DNA of 64,000 bases from Streptomyces sp. Sge12 (GCF_002080455.1 NZ_CP020555.1:6934501-6998500); one strand, 5' to 3'. Positions 23,892 to 32,289 are shown, counted from the first letter of the stretch. Program-made: numbers and translations. Notes: a model not told the origin generated them from the letters alone.

Positions 23892-25025
23892 TCACCGCGT
23901 CACCGGGGTCGCCGCCCCTTCGCGGGCCAGGAGCCGGCGTATCCCGCGGACCGCCGCGCCGCCCGCGCGGTTGGCCCCGACGGTCGACGCCGACGGGCCG
24001 TACCCCACCAGATGGATCCGCTCGTCGCGGACTGCCCGGGTCCCCTCGACCCGGATGCCGCCGCCCGGTTCGCGCAGGCGCAGCGGGGCGAGGTGGTCGA
24101 CGGCCGCGCGGAACCCGGTGGCCCACAGGATGACGTCCGCGTCGATGCGGGTCCCGTCCGCCCAGGCGACCCCGGTGGCGGTGATCCGGTCGAAGACGGG
24201 CCGCCGGTCGAGCACCCCCGAGGCCAGGCCGGCCCGGACGGCGTCGTTCAGCGGGAGCCCGGTCACGCTCACCACGCTCTGCGGCGGCAGCCCCCGGCGC
24301 ACCCGTTCGTCCACCAGGGCCACCGCGGCCCGGCCCTCGGCCTCGCCGAAGCCGCTGTCGCGGAAGACCGGGGGCCGCCGGGTCACCCAGGTGGTCTCCG
24401 CCGCCACCTCGGCGATCTCCAGCAGGTGCTGCACCGCCGAGGTACCGCCGCCCACGACGATCACCCGGTTCCCGGCGAACTCCTGCGGCCCCGGGTAGTT
24501 CGCGGTGTGCAGCTGCCGGCCGCGGAAGGTCTCCTGGCCCGGGTAGCGCGGCCAGAACGGCCGGTCCCAGGTTCCCGTGGCGTTGATCAGGGCGCGCGGC
24601 GACCAGACCCCGGCCGAGGTCTCCACCCGTAGCCGCCCCGCCTCTCCCTCGCGGACGGCGGACACGTCCACGGGGCGGCGTACGCGCAGGTCGAAGCGGT
24701 CCTCGTACGCGGCGAAGTACTCCCCGATCACCTCGGACGACGGCCGCAGCGGGTCGGCGTCCGTCAGCTCCATGCCGGGCAGCGCGTGCATGCCGTGGAC
24801 CCTGCCGTAGGTGAGCGAGGGCCAGCGGAACTGCCAGGCGCCGCCCGGCCGGGGCGCGTGGTCCAGGACCACGTGGTCGAGCCCCGCCCGCGTCAGGTGG
24901 TAGGCGCTGGACAGGCCGGCCTGCCCGGCGCCGATGACCACCACGTCGACGTCCGCGGATCCCGCGGATCCCGCGGATCCCGCCGGTTCTCCCGGCTCCA
25001 CCGCATACCGCACCGTTTCGTTCAC
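23892..25025 (-). CDS. FAD-dependent NAD(P)-binding monooxygenase-like oxidoreductase
   Basis: A 377-residue flavoprotein with two Rossmann motifs: VVVIGAGQAGLSSAYHL (FAD, near residue 30) and RVIVVGGGTSAVQHLL (NADPH, near 180). FRGRQLHTANYPGP and ILWATGFRAAVDHL are typical of flavin-containing or ArsO/Trk-like monooxygenases. The start is GTG. It lies 38 bases downstream of ssuD and is likely the last gene of the sulfonate operon, possibly oxidising an organosulfur intermediate (inference). Residues near 18-28 (AGSAGSAGSAD) are encoded by a 9-bp tandem repeat. Confidence 0.82.
   Translation of the reverse strand: MNETVRYAVEPGEPAGSAGSAGSADVDVVVIGAGQAGLSSAYHLTRAGLDHVVLDHAPRPGGAWQFRWPSLTYGRVHGMHALPGMELTDADPLRPSSEVIGEYFAAYEDRFDLRVRRPVDVSAVREGEAGRLRVETSAGVWSPRALINATGTWDRPFWPRYPGQETFRGRQLHTANYPGPQEFAGNRVIVVGGGTSAVQHLLEIAEVAAETTWVTRRPPVFRDSGFGEAEGRAAVALVDERVRRGLPPQSVVSVTGLPLNDAVRAGLASGVLDRRPVFDRITATGVAWADGTRIDADVILWATGFRAAVDHLAPLRLREPGGGIRVEGTRAVRDERIHLVGYGPSASTVGANRAGGAAVRGIRRLLAREGAATPVTR
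24953..24983. repeat. 9-bp tandem repeat inside a coding sequence
   Basis: The unit ccgcggatc is repeated 3.4 times without error. It is in frame in the FAD oxidoreductase gene and encodes a Gly-Ser-Ala repeat just before the FAD-binding motif, so copy-number change would alter only a flexible linker. Confidence 0.9.
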
Positions 25026-25063
25026 GGTTCTACCAACTTGCGGTGGGCGCCGGATCTTCCCCG

Positions 25064-26158
25064 CTACGGCGCGAGCAGCCCGCGGGCCGCCAGTTCTGGG
25101 GTCACCCCCTCGCCGAACCAGTAGGCCTCCTCCAGGTGCGGATAGCCCGACAGGACGAAGTTCTCGATCCCGAGCGCGTGGTACTCCTCGATCCGGTCCG
25201 CGACGTCCCCATGACTGCCGACCAGGGCCGTCCCGGCGCCGCCGCGGACCAGGCCGACGCCCGCCCACAGGTTCGGCGAGATCTCCAGCCCGTCCCGGGA
25301 ACCGCCGTGCAGGGCCAGCATGCGCTGCTGCCCCACCGACTCGCTCGCGCCCAGCAGGGACTGCGCGCGGGCGATGTCCGTGTCGGACAGGTCGCCGAGC
25401 AGCCGGTCCGCCGCACCCCAGGCCTCCTTCGCCGAGTCGCGCGAGATGGTGTGCAGCCGGATGCCGAACCGGACCGTCCGCCCCCGCTCCTCGGCCAGCG
25501 AACGGATCCAGTCGATCTTCTCCTTGACCTGCTGCGGCGGCTCGCCCCAGGTCAGGTACACATCGGCGTGCTCGGCGGCGACCGGCCCAGCCGCCGCGGA
25601 GGACCCGCCGAAGAAGATCTCCGGCAGCGGGTCCGGCGGCAGCGCGGTCAGCCCGCCGTCGATCCGGTAGTGCTCGCCGTGGAAGTCGTACGGCTCCCCG
25701 CGCCAGGCACCGCGTACGACGGACAGGAACTCGGCGGTGCGCGCGTAGCGGCGGTCGTGGTCGAGGTGGTCGCCGAACCGCCGCTGCTCGGCCGAGTCGC
25801 CGCCCGTCACCACATTGAGCAGCAGCCGGCCGCGGGTGATCCGCTGGTAGGTCGCTGCCATCTGGGCGGCGAGGGTCGGCGAGATCACCCCGGGCCGGAA
25901 GGCCACCAGGAACTTCAGCCGCTCGGTGTGCTGCGAGAGCGCCACCGTGGTCAGCCAGGCGTCCTCGCACCAGGTGCCGGTCGGCGTCAGCACCGCCTCG
26001 AAGCCGAGCCGTTCGGCGGCCTTGGCGATCTGCGCGAGGTACTCGATGTCGGGCTCGCGCACGCCGGGCGCGGACGCGTTGTGCGCGTAGGCGTGCCGGT
26101 CGACCAGGGTGCGGCCGTCACCGCCGGTGGGCAGGAACCAGTGCAGGCGAACGGTCAT
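25064..26158 (-). CDS. ssuD: FMNH2-dependent alkanesulfonate monooxygenase
   Basis: A 364-residue LLM-class (bacterial luciferase-like) monooxygenase. It opens VRLHWFLPTGGDGR and contains EAVLTPTGTWCEDAWL, RPGVISPTLAAQMAATYQ, GRLLLNVVTGGDSAEQRRFG and EIFFGGSSAAAGPVAAEHADVYLTWGEPP, all as in SsuD. It releases sulfite from alkanesulfonates using FMNH2. Its ATG shares a base with the ssuA stop (TGATG). A dedicated flavin reductase (SsuE) is not visible in this operon. Confidence 0.93.
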   Translation of the reverse strand: MTVRLHWFLPTGGDGRTLVDRHAYAHNASAPGVREPDIEYLAQIAKAAERLGFEAVLTPTGTWCEDAWLTTVALSQHTERLKFLVAFRPGVISPTLAAQMAATYQRITRGRLLLNVVTGGDSAEQRRFGDHLDHDRRYARTAEFLSVVRGAWRGEPYDFHGEHYRIDGGLTALPPDPLPEIFFGGSSAAAGPVAAEHADVYLTWGEPPQQVKEKIDWIRSLAEERGRTVRFGIRLHTISRDSAKEAWGAADRLLGDLSDTDIARAQSLLGASESVGQQRMLALHGGSRDGLEISPNLWAGVGLVRGGAGTALVGSHGDVADRIEEYHALGIENFVLSGYPHLEEAYWFGEGVTPELAARGLLAP

Positions 26159-27192
26159 CAGGAGTCCTTCCCGTAGCTGCGCGGGGCGGTGGTGGACGGC
26201 GGCAGGTTCCCGTTGAAACGGGTGTCGACGAAGTCCTTGAAGACGACCTTCCCGGGGATCAGCTTCAGCTCGGTGAAGGTGTCGGCGATCTTCTGCTCGG
26301 AGACCACGGCCGCATCGTCGACGGCGACGGGGACCCGGGTGCCGTTGCTGCGCTTCACCGCGTCGAGGGCGACCTCGTACGGCAGTCCCGTCTCCTTCGC
26401 CCAGACCTTCGCCCACTCCTCCGGGTGCTTGAACACCCACTCCTGGGCGCGCTGGAGCCGCTTCAGGTAGTCGTCGATGGCCTTGCTCTTGGCCGCGTCC
26501 TCCAGGGCCGCGGGCGCCGCGACCTGGAAGCCGAGCCCGTTGACGAGTCCCTCGCCGGAGGTCAGGACCCGGGCGCCGGTGCGCAGCACCTGGGAGGTGT
26601 AGGGGTCCCAGACCGCCCACGCGTCGACCGAACCGCTGTTGAAGGCGGCCAGCGCGTCGGCGGGCTGGAGGAAGTTGATCGTCACGTCGGTGGGCTTCAG
26701 GCCGGCCTGTTCCAGGCTCGCGATGAGCTGGAAGTGGGCTGAACTGCCCTGCGCCACCGCGATCTTCTTGCCGCGCAGGTCGGCGCCCGATTGGAGGGCG
26801 GAGCCCTTGGGTACGAGGATCGCCTCGCCCGCGGAGGAGCCGTGCGTGGCGGCCACCACCGTGATCTTCGACTTGGCGGCCGCGGCGAACACCGGCGGGG
26901 TGTTGCCGACGCCGCCGATGTCCACGGCCTTGGCGTTGACGGCCTCCAGCAGCGGCGGACCGGAGGTGAAGGTGGACCACTTGATGGTGTAGTCGAGGTT
27001 CTCCAGCTCGCCGGCGGCCTTCAGCAGCGACTCGTTGCCGCCCTTCTGGTCCCCGATGCTGAGGGTGACCTTCGCACCGCTCCCGGAGGTCGCCGCCGTA
27101 CCGCTGTCGGCGGCGGAGCTGCCGCCGCAGGCGGAGAGGGCCAGGGACAGCGGGATCAGGGTGGCGAGCAGGGGCAGGGAATGGCGTCTCAT
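26158..27192 (-). CDS. ssuA: Sulfonate ABC transporter substrate-binding lipoprotein
   Basis: A 344-residue periplasmic-binding-type lipoprotein. The signal peptide ends in a lipobox, LALSACGG (Cys near residue 22), followed by a Ser/Ala/Gly linker and an NMT1/SsuA-like binding domain (KVTLSIGDQKGGNESLLKAAG; DIGGVGNTPPVFAAAAKSKI; KIAVAQGSSAHFQLIASLEQAG; FNSGSVDAWAVWDPYTSQVL). It delivers aliphatic sulfonates to the SsuBC transporter. Third structural gene of the operon. Confidence 0.92.
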   Translation of the reverse strand: MRRHSLPLLATLIPLSLALSACGGSSAADSGTAATSGSGAKVTLSIGDQKGGNESLLKAAGELENLDYTIKWSTFTSGPPLLEAVNAKAVDIGGVGNTPPVFAAAAKSKITVVAATHGSSAGEAILVPKGSALQSGADLRGKKIAVAQGSSAHFQLIASLEQAGLKPTDVTINFLQPADALAAFNSGSVDAWAVWDPYTSQVLRTGARVLTSGEGLVNGLGFQVAAPAALEDAAKSKAIDDYLKRLQRAQEWVFKHPEEWAKVWAKETGLPYEVALDAVKRSNGTRVPVAVDDAAVVSEQKIADTFTELKLIPGKVVFKDFVDTRFNGNLPPSTTAPRSYGKDS

Positions 27193-27230
27193 GTCGCTTC
27201 TCTTCGTTCTCTTGACGGGGTGAAAGGTAT

Positions 27231-27953
27231 TCAGAAGACGCCGAGTTCGGCGAGCAGCCGGGTGCGGAGCGCCGCGAATCCCGGGTCGCCGACCGTGCGC
27301 GGCCGCTCCAGCGGCACCTGCGTGTCGTGGGCGATCCGCCCCTCGTTCATCACCAGGATCCGGTCGGCCAGCAGCACCGCCTCGTCGACGTCGTGCGTCA
27401 CCAGCAGCACCGCACAGCCGCGCCGCTGCCACAGCCGGGCCACCAGCTCCTGGGCCTTGATCCGGGTCAGCGCGTCGAGCGCGCCGAACGGCTCGTCCAG
27501 CAGCAGCAGATCCGGTTCGCGCACCAGCGCCCGGGCCAGTGAGGCCCGCTGGGCCTCGCCGCCGGACAGCGTCTTGGGCCAGGCGTCCGTACGGTGTTCC
27601 AGCCCGACCTCGGCCAGAGCCCGCTCGGCGCGCTCGCGCTCCGGCCGGCCCGGCAGGCCGAGGAGCACGTTGCGCCAGACCCGCTTCCAGGGCATCAGCC
27701 GCGGTGCCTGGAAGGCCACCGCCCGCCGCTCGGGTACCAGTACGTCGCCCTCGATCTCGCGGTCCAGGCCCGCCAGGATCCGCAGCAGGGTGGACTTGCC
27801 GCAGCCGCTGCGGCCGAGCAGGACGGTGAACTCCCCGGCCCGCAGGGTCAGTTCGAGCCCGTCGATGACGGCCCGCCCGTCGAAGGACCGGGTCAGCCCG
27901 GTCACCCTGACGGCGGCGGCGGTGGCTACTGCCCCGTGAACGTCGGTCGCCAT
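27231..27953 (-). CDS. ssuB: Sulfonate ABC transporter ATPase
   Basis: A 240-residue ABC ATPase with Walker A LLGRSGCGKST (residues 46-55), Q-loop AFQAPRLMPWKRVWRNV, signature TLSGGEAQRASLARAL and Walker B LLLLDEPFGALD, then VLLVTHDVDEAVLLADR. The sequence is of the nitrate/sulfonate/taurine subfamily. Its start lies 28 bases inside the end of the permease gene, so translation of the two is probably coupled. Confidence 0.92.
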   Translation of the reverse strand: MATDVHGAVATAAAVRVTGLTRSFDGRAVIDGLELTLRAGEFTVLLGRSGCGKSTLLRILAGLDREIEGDVLVPERRAVAFQAPRLMPWKRVWRNVLLGLPGRPERERAERALAEVGLEHRTDAWPKTLSGGEAQRASLARALVREPDLLLLDEPFGALDALTRIKAQELVARLWQRRGCAVLLVTHDVDEAVLLADRILVMNEGRIAHDTQVPLERPRTVGDPGFAALRTRLLAELGVF

Positions 27954-28798
27954 TGCAGCAGCAGCCTTTCGAGAGTGCGGACGACGAGGTCGGCGGTCAG
28001 ACCGAGGAAGGCGTAGACGACGAGGCAGACCACGATCACGTCGGTACGGAAGAACTCGCGCGCCTGGTTCATCAGGAAGCCGATTCCGGCGTCGGCGTTG
28101 ATGGACTCCCCGAAGACCAGGGCCAGCCAGGCCGTCGCGAGCGAATACCGCAGGCCGGTCATGAAGCCGGGCAGCGCCCCGGGCAGCACCACGTGCCGCA
28201 CCAGGCCCCAGCGCCCCAGCCCCAACGCCCCGCCCGCCTCGATCAGTTGCTCGTCGACCCCGCGGATCCCGGCGTACACGTTCAGGTACAGGTGGAAGGC
28301 GGTGCCGAGGGCGATCAGTGCCACCTTCGGTGCCTCGCCGATGCCCATCCAGATGATGAAGAGCGGGATGAGGCCCACCCAGGGCACCGTGCGCAGCATC
28401 TGCACGCTCGCGTCGATCAGGTCCTCGCCGAGCCGGGACAGGCCGGACAGCAGCGCCAGTACCGTCCCCGCCGTCCCGCCGATGACCAGGCCGATCGCGA
28501 CGCGCTGCAGCGACACGGCCATCGCCCCCGGCAGCGTGCCGTCCCCGATCAGGTCCGCCCCGGCGGCGGCGATCGTCGACGGCGGCGCGAGCGTGTCGGC
28601 CGGCAACCACCCCAGGCTGCTGGCCAGTTGCCACAGGCCGAGCAGCAGCAGCGGTCCGGCGGTCCGGCGGATCCAGCGGGGTACGGGACGGCGCCGCGCG
28701 GAGATCGCCACGACGGGCACGAGCGCGGGGGCGGCGGGCTGCGCGGATCCGGCTACGGGGGATATGTCGGGCGGGGCATGGCTGATGCTGATGCTCAT
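27926..28798 (-). CDS. ssuC: Sulfonate ABC transporter permease
   Basis: A 290-residue permease with about six membrane helices, starting after a basic region (RRRPVPRWIRRTAGPLLLLGLWQL). The EAA loop EAGGALGLGRWGLVRHVVLPGALPG identifies the sulfonate/nitrate class of BPD permeases. ATG 28798 has ggag six bases upstream. First structural gene after the leader peptide. Confidence 0.92.
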   Translation of the reverse strand: MSISISHAPPDISPVAGSAQPAAPALVPVVAISARRRPVPRWIRRTAGPLLLLGLWQLASSLGWLPADTLAPPSTIAAAGADLIGDGTLPGAMAVSLQRVAIGLVIGGTAGTVLALLSGLSRLGEDLIDASVQMLRTVPWVGLIPLFIIWMGIGEAPKVALIALGTAFHLYLNVYAGIRGVDEQLIEAGGALGLGRWGLVRHVVLPGALPGFMTGLRYSLATAWLALVFGESINADAGIGFLMNQAREFFRTDVIVVCLVVYAFLGLTADLVVRTLERLLLQWRPTFTGQ

Positions 28799-28922
28799 GG
28801 GAGCTCCACGAAAGGAGGGCGGCGAGGCGGGCGCGAGCGTGCACACCGGCCGCCCTCGTACCCGCGCGGCCGAACGGGGCCGGTCGGGGGAGGGGTTCAG
28901 GGATGTGCGGGCACGCCGGGGG

Positions 28923-28937
28923 AGAGCGCGGAGCGCT
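28923..28937 (-). promoter_or_regulatory. Possible attenuator hairpin downstream of the leader peptide
   Basis: GAGCGC and GCGCTC, separated by three bases, form a small stem in the 162 bases between the leader peptide stop and ssuC. The same interval contains other GC-rich stems. Whether ribosome position on the leader's terminal cysteine codons switches these structures cannot be seen from sequence alone. Confidence 0.3.
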
Positions 28938-28960
28938 CGTGACAGATCAGGAAGAAGGCG

Positions 28961-29044
28961 TCAGCAGCCGCGGCGACACGCGGCGGAGGCCACCCGCAGC
29001 AGGTCGATGTGACCGCGCGTGGTGAGCATGGCTGAACGCAACAT
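28961..29044 (-). CDS. Leaderless cysteine-type leader peptide of the sulfonate operon
   Basis: A 27-residue open frame ahead of ssuC. It starts MLRSAMLTTRGHIDL and ends RVASAACRRGC, the form of the short leader peptides found before sulfur-assimilation operons in Streptomyces, with two cysteine codons at the very end. The ATG at 29044 sits seven bases after a good -10 box, so the transcript would be leaderless; no Shine-Dalgarno is present. A shorter start at 29029 is possible. Inference: cysteine shortage stalls the ribosome at the terminal Cys codons and controls ssu expression. Confidence 0.8.
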   Translation of the reverse strand: MLRSAMLTTRGHIDLLRVASAACRRGC

Positions 29045-29081
29045 GCGGCGAAACCTAGCCACCCCGCCCGGTCGGGGTCAA
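29044..29081 (-). promoter_or_regulatory. Promoter of the sulfonate operon
   Basis: On the minus strand TTGACC (29081-29076), an 18-base spacer and TAGGTT (29057-29052) match the Streptomyces housekeeping promoter. The predicted start of transcription falls on or next to the ATG of the leader peptide. Confidence 0.75.
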
Positions 29082-29156
29082 TGGGCGTCTCGCTCACTGG
29101 ACGTGCCGTCTCGAAAACGGGGTTCGGCCGGTGAGGCAGGACGCGTCCCCGGTGAC

Positions 29157-30584
29157 TCAACGGGCCTTCGTGTCGTCCCTGCCGAACCCCGTGCCGAACC
29201 CCCTGCCGGTCCCGGTGTCCGTGCCGCTGCCGGCAGGGCGCAGCGTGGCCAGGACCGGACCGGTCGGCTGCAGGGTGAGTCCCGGGAAGACCCCGACCCG
29301 TTCGCTCCCGCTGTCCAGGTGGAACCGCTGCGCCAGCACGGCCAGTACGAGCGCGGCCTCCACCAGCGCGAACCGCGCCCCCAGGCAGGCCCGCGGGCCG
29401 CCGCCGAAGGGGAACCAGGCGTGTTCGGGCACCGGATGCGGGGCGTCCGCGTCCCACCGCTCCGGAAGGAAGGCCTCCGGGTCCGGGAACCACCGGGCGT
29501 CCCGGTGCACCGACCAGGGGCTGGTCCACACCGAGGTCCCGGCCGGTACGGCGCGCCCGCCGAGGGTGGCCCCCTGCGTGGCCACCGCCGAGATCAGCCA
29601 GATCGGCGGATAGATTCGCAGGGCCTCCTTGACCACCTGCCGGGTCCAGGGCAGCCGCGCGTAGTCGTCGTAGGCCGGCAGCCGTCCGCCGAGCATCCGG
29701 TCCAGCTCCTCCGTCAGCCGGGCCCGCGCCCGCGGCGCCCCCGACAGCAGCTGCCAGGCCCACGTGAGGGTGGTCGAGGTGGTTTCGTGGCCGCCGATGT
29801 AGAGGGTGATCGATTCGTCCCGCAGCTCCGTGCGGGAGAGCGGCTCGCCGTGTTCGTCGCGGGCCGCGAGCAGTCGGCTCAGCAGGTCGTCGCGCTCCGC
29901 ACCGGCGCTCGATGCCGCCTCGTGCTCCCGTATGACGTGCTCGATCTCCCGGTCGAGCACGGCCACGGCCTCCCGCATCCGGCGCCGCCCGGGCGTGCGC
30001 ACCCACGGCGGCAGGAACAGCGTCAGCCCGCGGAACTCCGCCCCGAGTTCGCGCTGCGCCGTGGCCATGGCCGCGCTGATGGACGCCTCCCGGCCGGCCG
30101 CGTCGCTCCCGAACAGCGTGCGCACCGCGATCCGCTGGGTGAGCCCGGCCATCTCGCGGTGCACGTCGATCCGTTCGCCCGCGCGCCACCGGCTCGCCAG
30201 GGCGTCCGCGCACTCCACCATCGTGGCGGCGTACGAGCGGACCTGACGCGGCCGGACGGCGGGCTGCACCAGGGCCCGCTTGCGCCGCCAGTCGTCCCCG
30301 GTGGCGACGACCACCCCGTTGCCCAGCAACTGGCGGAAGGCCCAGCCCAGTTCGGTCGGCCGGAAGGTGGACTCGACGGCTCCGAGGAGTTCGCCGGCGT
30401 GCTCGGGCCGGGAGACCAGGATGTTGCGCTGCGGGCCGAGCGCCCAGGGCACCCAGTCCCCGTGGTCGTCGCGCAGGGACTCGAAGAAGGCCAGGGGATC
30501 GCGGGCGAATGCGGGCAGGTTGCCGAGCAGCGGCCATCGGCGCGGTCCGCCGCTGCGGGCGCCCGGGGGCAGGGTCGCGGTCAC
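29157..30584 (-). CDS. Cytochrome P450
   Basis: A 475-residue P450. The heme-binding loop FPFGGGPRACLGARFA places the ligand at Cys400. The I-helix oxygen-activation motif IGGHETTSTTLTWAW (near 275) and the K-helix EALRIYPP are present, with the PERW motif before the heme loop. Length and the ERW/FGGGPR style resemble class-II-like or fatty-acid/terpene P450s of actinomycetes rather than the short 400-residue type in the NRPS cluster. The last 25 residues are Gly/Thr-rich. Redox partners are not encoded nearby. Divergent from the SRPBCC gene. Start GTG 30584 has no clear binding site. Confidence 0.9.
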   Translation of the reverse strand: MTATLPPGARSGGPRRWPLLGNLPAFARDPLAFFESLRDDHGDWVPWALGPQRNILVSRPEHAGELLGAVESTFRPTELGWAFRQLLGNGVVVATGDDWRRKRALVQPAVRPRQVRSYAATMVECADALASRWRAGERIDVHREMAGLTQRIAVRTLFGSDAAGREASISAAMATAQRELGAEFRGLTLFLPPWVRTPGRRRMREAVAVLDREIEHVIREHEAASSAGAERDDLLSRLLAARDEHGEPLSRTELRDESITLYIGGHETTSTTLTWAWQLLSGAPRARARLTEELDRMLGGRLPAYDDYARLPWTRQVVKEALRIYPPIWLISAVATQGATLGGRAVPAGTSVWTSPWSVHRDARWFPDPEAFLPERWDADAPHPVPEHAWFPFGGGPRACLGARFALVEAALVLAVLAQRFHLDSGSERVGVFPGLTLQPTGPVLATLRPAGSGTDTGTGRGFGTGFGRDDTKAR

Positions 30585-30658
30585 GCAGGCATGGTGACAG
30601 CCGTCCCCGCAGGGCGCCAGAGAGCGGACCGGGTCTCCTCGGACACGGCCCCGCGCCG

Positions 30659-30687
30659 TTGACTAATAGTCTTCGCGCAGATAATCT
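30659..30687 (+). promoter_or_regulatory. Promoter and palindromes before the SRPBCC-MarR operon
   Basis: TTGACT (30659-30664), 17 bases and TAATCT (30682-30687) form a near-consensus promoter. Two short palindromes lie on it: GACTAaTAGTC (30661-30671) over the -35 box and AGATaATCT (30679-30687) over the -10 box. They are candidate sites for the MarR protein encoded second in the operon. Confidence 0.65.
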
Positions 30688-30720
30688 CTGGATGGATCAT
30701 CTAGTCGAGGAGAGCCCGCC

Positions 30721-31137
30721 ATGTGGGAGTACGAGCACAGCATCGAGACCGGCGCCACCCCCGAGGCGATCTGGCGGCTCTGGGCGGACGTGGAGAACTG
30801 GGGCGCCTGGAACGCCGAGATCCAGAAGATCGACATCAGCGGCCCGTTCGCGGCCGGTACGCGGATCACGATGACGCCGCCGGGGGAGGACCCGATCGTG
30901 CTGCACATCGCCGAGGCGGTCGAGGGCGAACGGTTCGTCGACGAGGCGCGCTTCGACGGCCTCCTGCTGCGCACCACCCACCGGATCGACCGGATCGGCC
31001 AGGACCGGATCCGGGTGGTGTACCGGATGGAGATCACCGGCACCGGCGCCGACGAGGTCGGCCCGCAGATCGGCCCGGGCATCACCGCCGACTGGCCCGA
31101 CACGATGGCTTCGCTGGCCGAGGCGGCGCTTCGCTGA
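30721..31137 (+). CDS. SRPBCC family (polyketide cyclase/START-like) protein
   Basis: A 138-residue SRPBCC-fold protein: EYEHSIETGATPEAIWRLWADVENWGAWNAEI is the classic start of this family, and the alternating strand pattern (RITMTPPGE, VLHIAEAVEGERFVDEAR, RIRVVYRMEITG) continues to the C-terminal helix. It binds a hydrophobic ligand in a cavity; the ligand is unknown. The stop shares a base with the marR start (TGATG). Confidence 0.85.
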   Translation: MWEYEHSIETGATPEAIWRLWADVENWGAWNAEIQKIDISGPFAAGTRITMTPPGEDPIVLHIAEAVEGERFVDEARFDGLLLRTTHRIDRIGQDRIRVVYRMEITGTGADEVGPQIGPGITADWPDTMASLAEAALR

Positions 31138-31565
31138 TGGCCCTGAGCCCCGGTGAAAGTCCCGGATTCCTGCTGTGGCACGCCACCCTGCGCTGGCAGC
31201 GCGAGATCGCCGCGGCGCTGGCCCCGCTCGATCTCACCCATGTGCAGTTCGTGCTGCTCGCCTGCACCTGGTGGCTCAACAGCCAGGGCGAGCAGCCCAA
31301 TCAGCTGGCGCTCGCCCGCCAGGCCGGTACCGACGTCAAGATGACCTCCCAGGTCCTGCGCACCCTGGAGAACAAGGGTCTTGTCGCGCGTGAGGTCGAC
31401 CCGGCCGACACCCGCGCCAAACGGCTGCGCGTCACCGACGCCGGCGCCGACCTGGCCCCGCGGGCCATTGCCGCCGTCGAGGGCGCGGACGCCCAGTTCT
31501 TCCGGCCGGTACCCGTCGAGGACGCGGTGGCCCTGCTCGGCCGCCTGGCCCGGCCCGACAGCTGA
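31137..31565 (+). CDS. MarR family transcriptional regulator
   Basis: A 142-residue MarR protein (LDLTHVQFVLLACTWWLN; QLALARQAGTDVKMTSQVLRTLENKGLVARE; wing PADTRAKRLRVTDAG). It is coupled to the SRPBCC gene, an arrangement common in Streptomyces where the pair senses and binds the same small lipophilic compound (inference). It ends just before a hairpin shared with the convergent HAD gene. Confidence 0.88.
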   Translation: MALSPGESPGFLLWHATLRWQREIAAALAPLDLTHVQFVLLACTWWLNSQGEQPNQLALARQAGTDVKMTSQVLRTLENKGLVAREVDPADTRAKRLRVTDAGADLAPRAIAAVEGADAQFFRPVPVEDAVALLGRLARPDS

Positions 31566-31590
31566 CACCCCGTCCGCGCCCGCGCCCGCG

Positions 31591-31624
31591 CCGCGGCGGA
31601 GCCCGGTGGGCTCAGCCGCTGCGG
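31591..31624. terminator. Hairpin between convergent marR and HAD genes
   Basis: The core stem is GAGCCC (31599-31604) with GGGCTC (31608-31613), flanked by a further imperfect stem (GCCGCGGC with GCCGCTGCGGC). It overlaps the stop codon of the HAD phosphatase gene on the minus strand. Confidence 0.6.
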
Positions 31625-32289
31625 CGCGCGGTCAGCCAGCCGTACGCCGCGTCCGCGGTGAACTCCGGCTGCCCGCCCGGGAAGAGGAGCCCCGCGGACG
31701 CGAAGGCCGGGTCGTCCGCGATGTCCGGCGTGTACGGAACCGCCATGCAGGCCATGCCCGCGGCGTGGGCGGCCCGCGCGCCGGGCGCCGCGTCCTCGAC
31801 GACCAGGCAGTCGGCGGGATCGGCGCCCAGCCGGCGGGCCGCCTCCAGGAACACGTCCGGAGCGGGTTTGCCGTGCGCGACCTCCTCGGCGGAGACCACC
31901 GTGGTCAGCAGCGCGTCCAGCCCGGTGCCGGCCAGGACGGCGTCGATCGCCTCGCGCGAGGAGCCGGAGGCCACCGCCATCGGGGCGCCCTCGGTGTGCA
32001 GCCGCTCGACGAACGTGCGCATCTGCGGGAAGACCTCGGTCCGGGTGCGGGCCAGCTCCAGGTAGGCGGCGTTCTGCTCGGCGAGCAGCCGGTCCACCGG
32101 CGCCGGGATCCCGTACCGCTCCCGCAGGATCTCCAGCGTCTCCCGCGTGCCGATGCCGATGAAGCGGGAGTGCTGCTCCCACGTGAAATCGGGGACCCCG
32201 TGCCGCTCCAGGGTGCGGCGTCCGGACTCGTAGTAGTTCGGCTCGCTGTCCACGAGGGTGCCATCGAGATCGAATATGACAGAAATCAT
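31612..32289 (-). CDS. HAD family phosphatase (beta-phosphoglucomutase-like)
   Basis: A 225-residue HAD hydrolase, subfamily IA. Motif I is IFDLDGTLVDSE at residues 5-16, motif II MAVASGSS, motif III HGKPAPDVFLEAARRLG and motif IV CLVVEDAAPGARAAHAAGM. The cap is of the phosphoglucomutase-like type. The substrate is a small phosphorylated metabolite, not predictable. ATG 32289 begins directly at the catalytic strand; a longer start at 32331 is possible. It follows the Lrp gene by 46 bases. Confidence 0.88.
   Translation of the reverse strand: MISVIFDLDGTLVDSEPNYYESGRRTLERHGVPDFTWEQHSRFIGIGTRETLEILRERYGIPAPVDRLLAEQNAAYLELARTRTEVFPQMRTFVERLHTEGAPMAVASGSSREAIDAVLAGTGLDALLTTVVSAEEVAHGKPAPDVFLEAARRLGADPADCLVVEDAAPGARAAHAAGMACMAVPYTPDIADDPAFASAGLLFPGGQPEFTADAAYGWLTARRSG

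Noticed and set aside
29157..30584. The 475-residue P450 as part of the NRPS cluster
   Set aside because: It is separated from the cluster by more than 6 kb of unrelated genes and a terminator, and has its own divergent regulatory unit.
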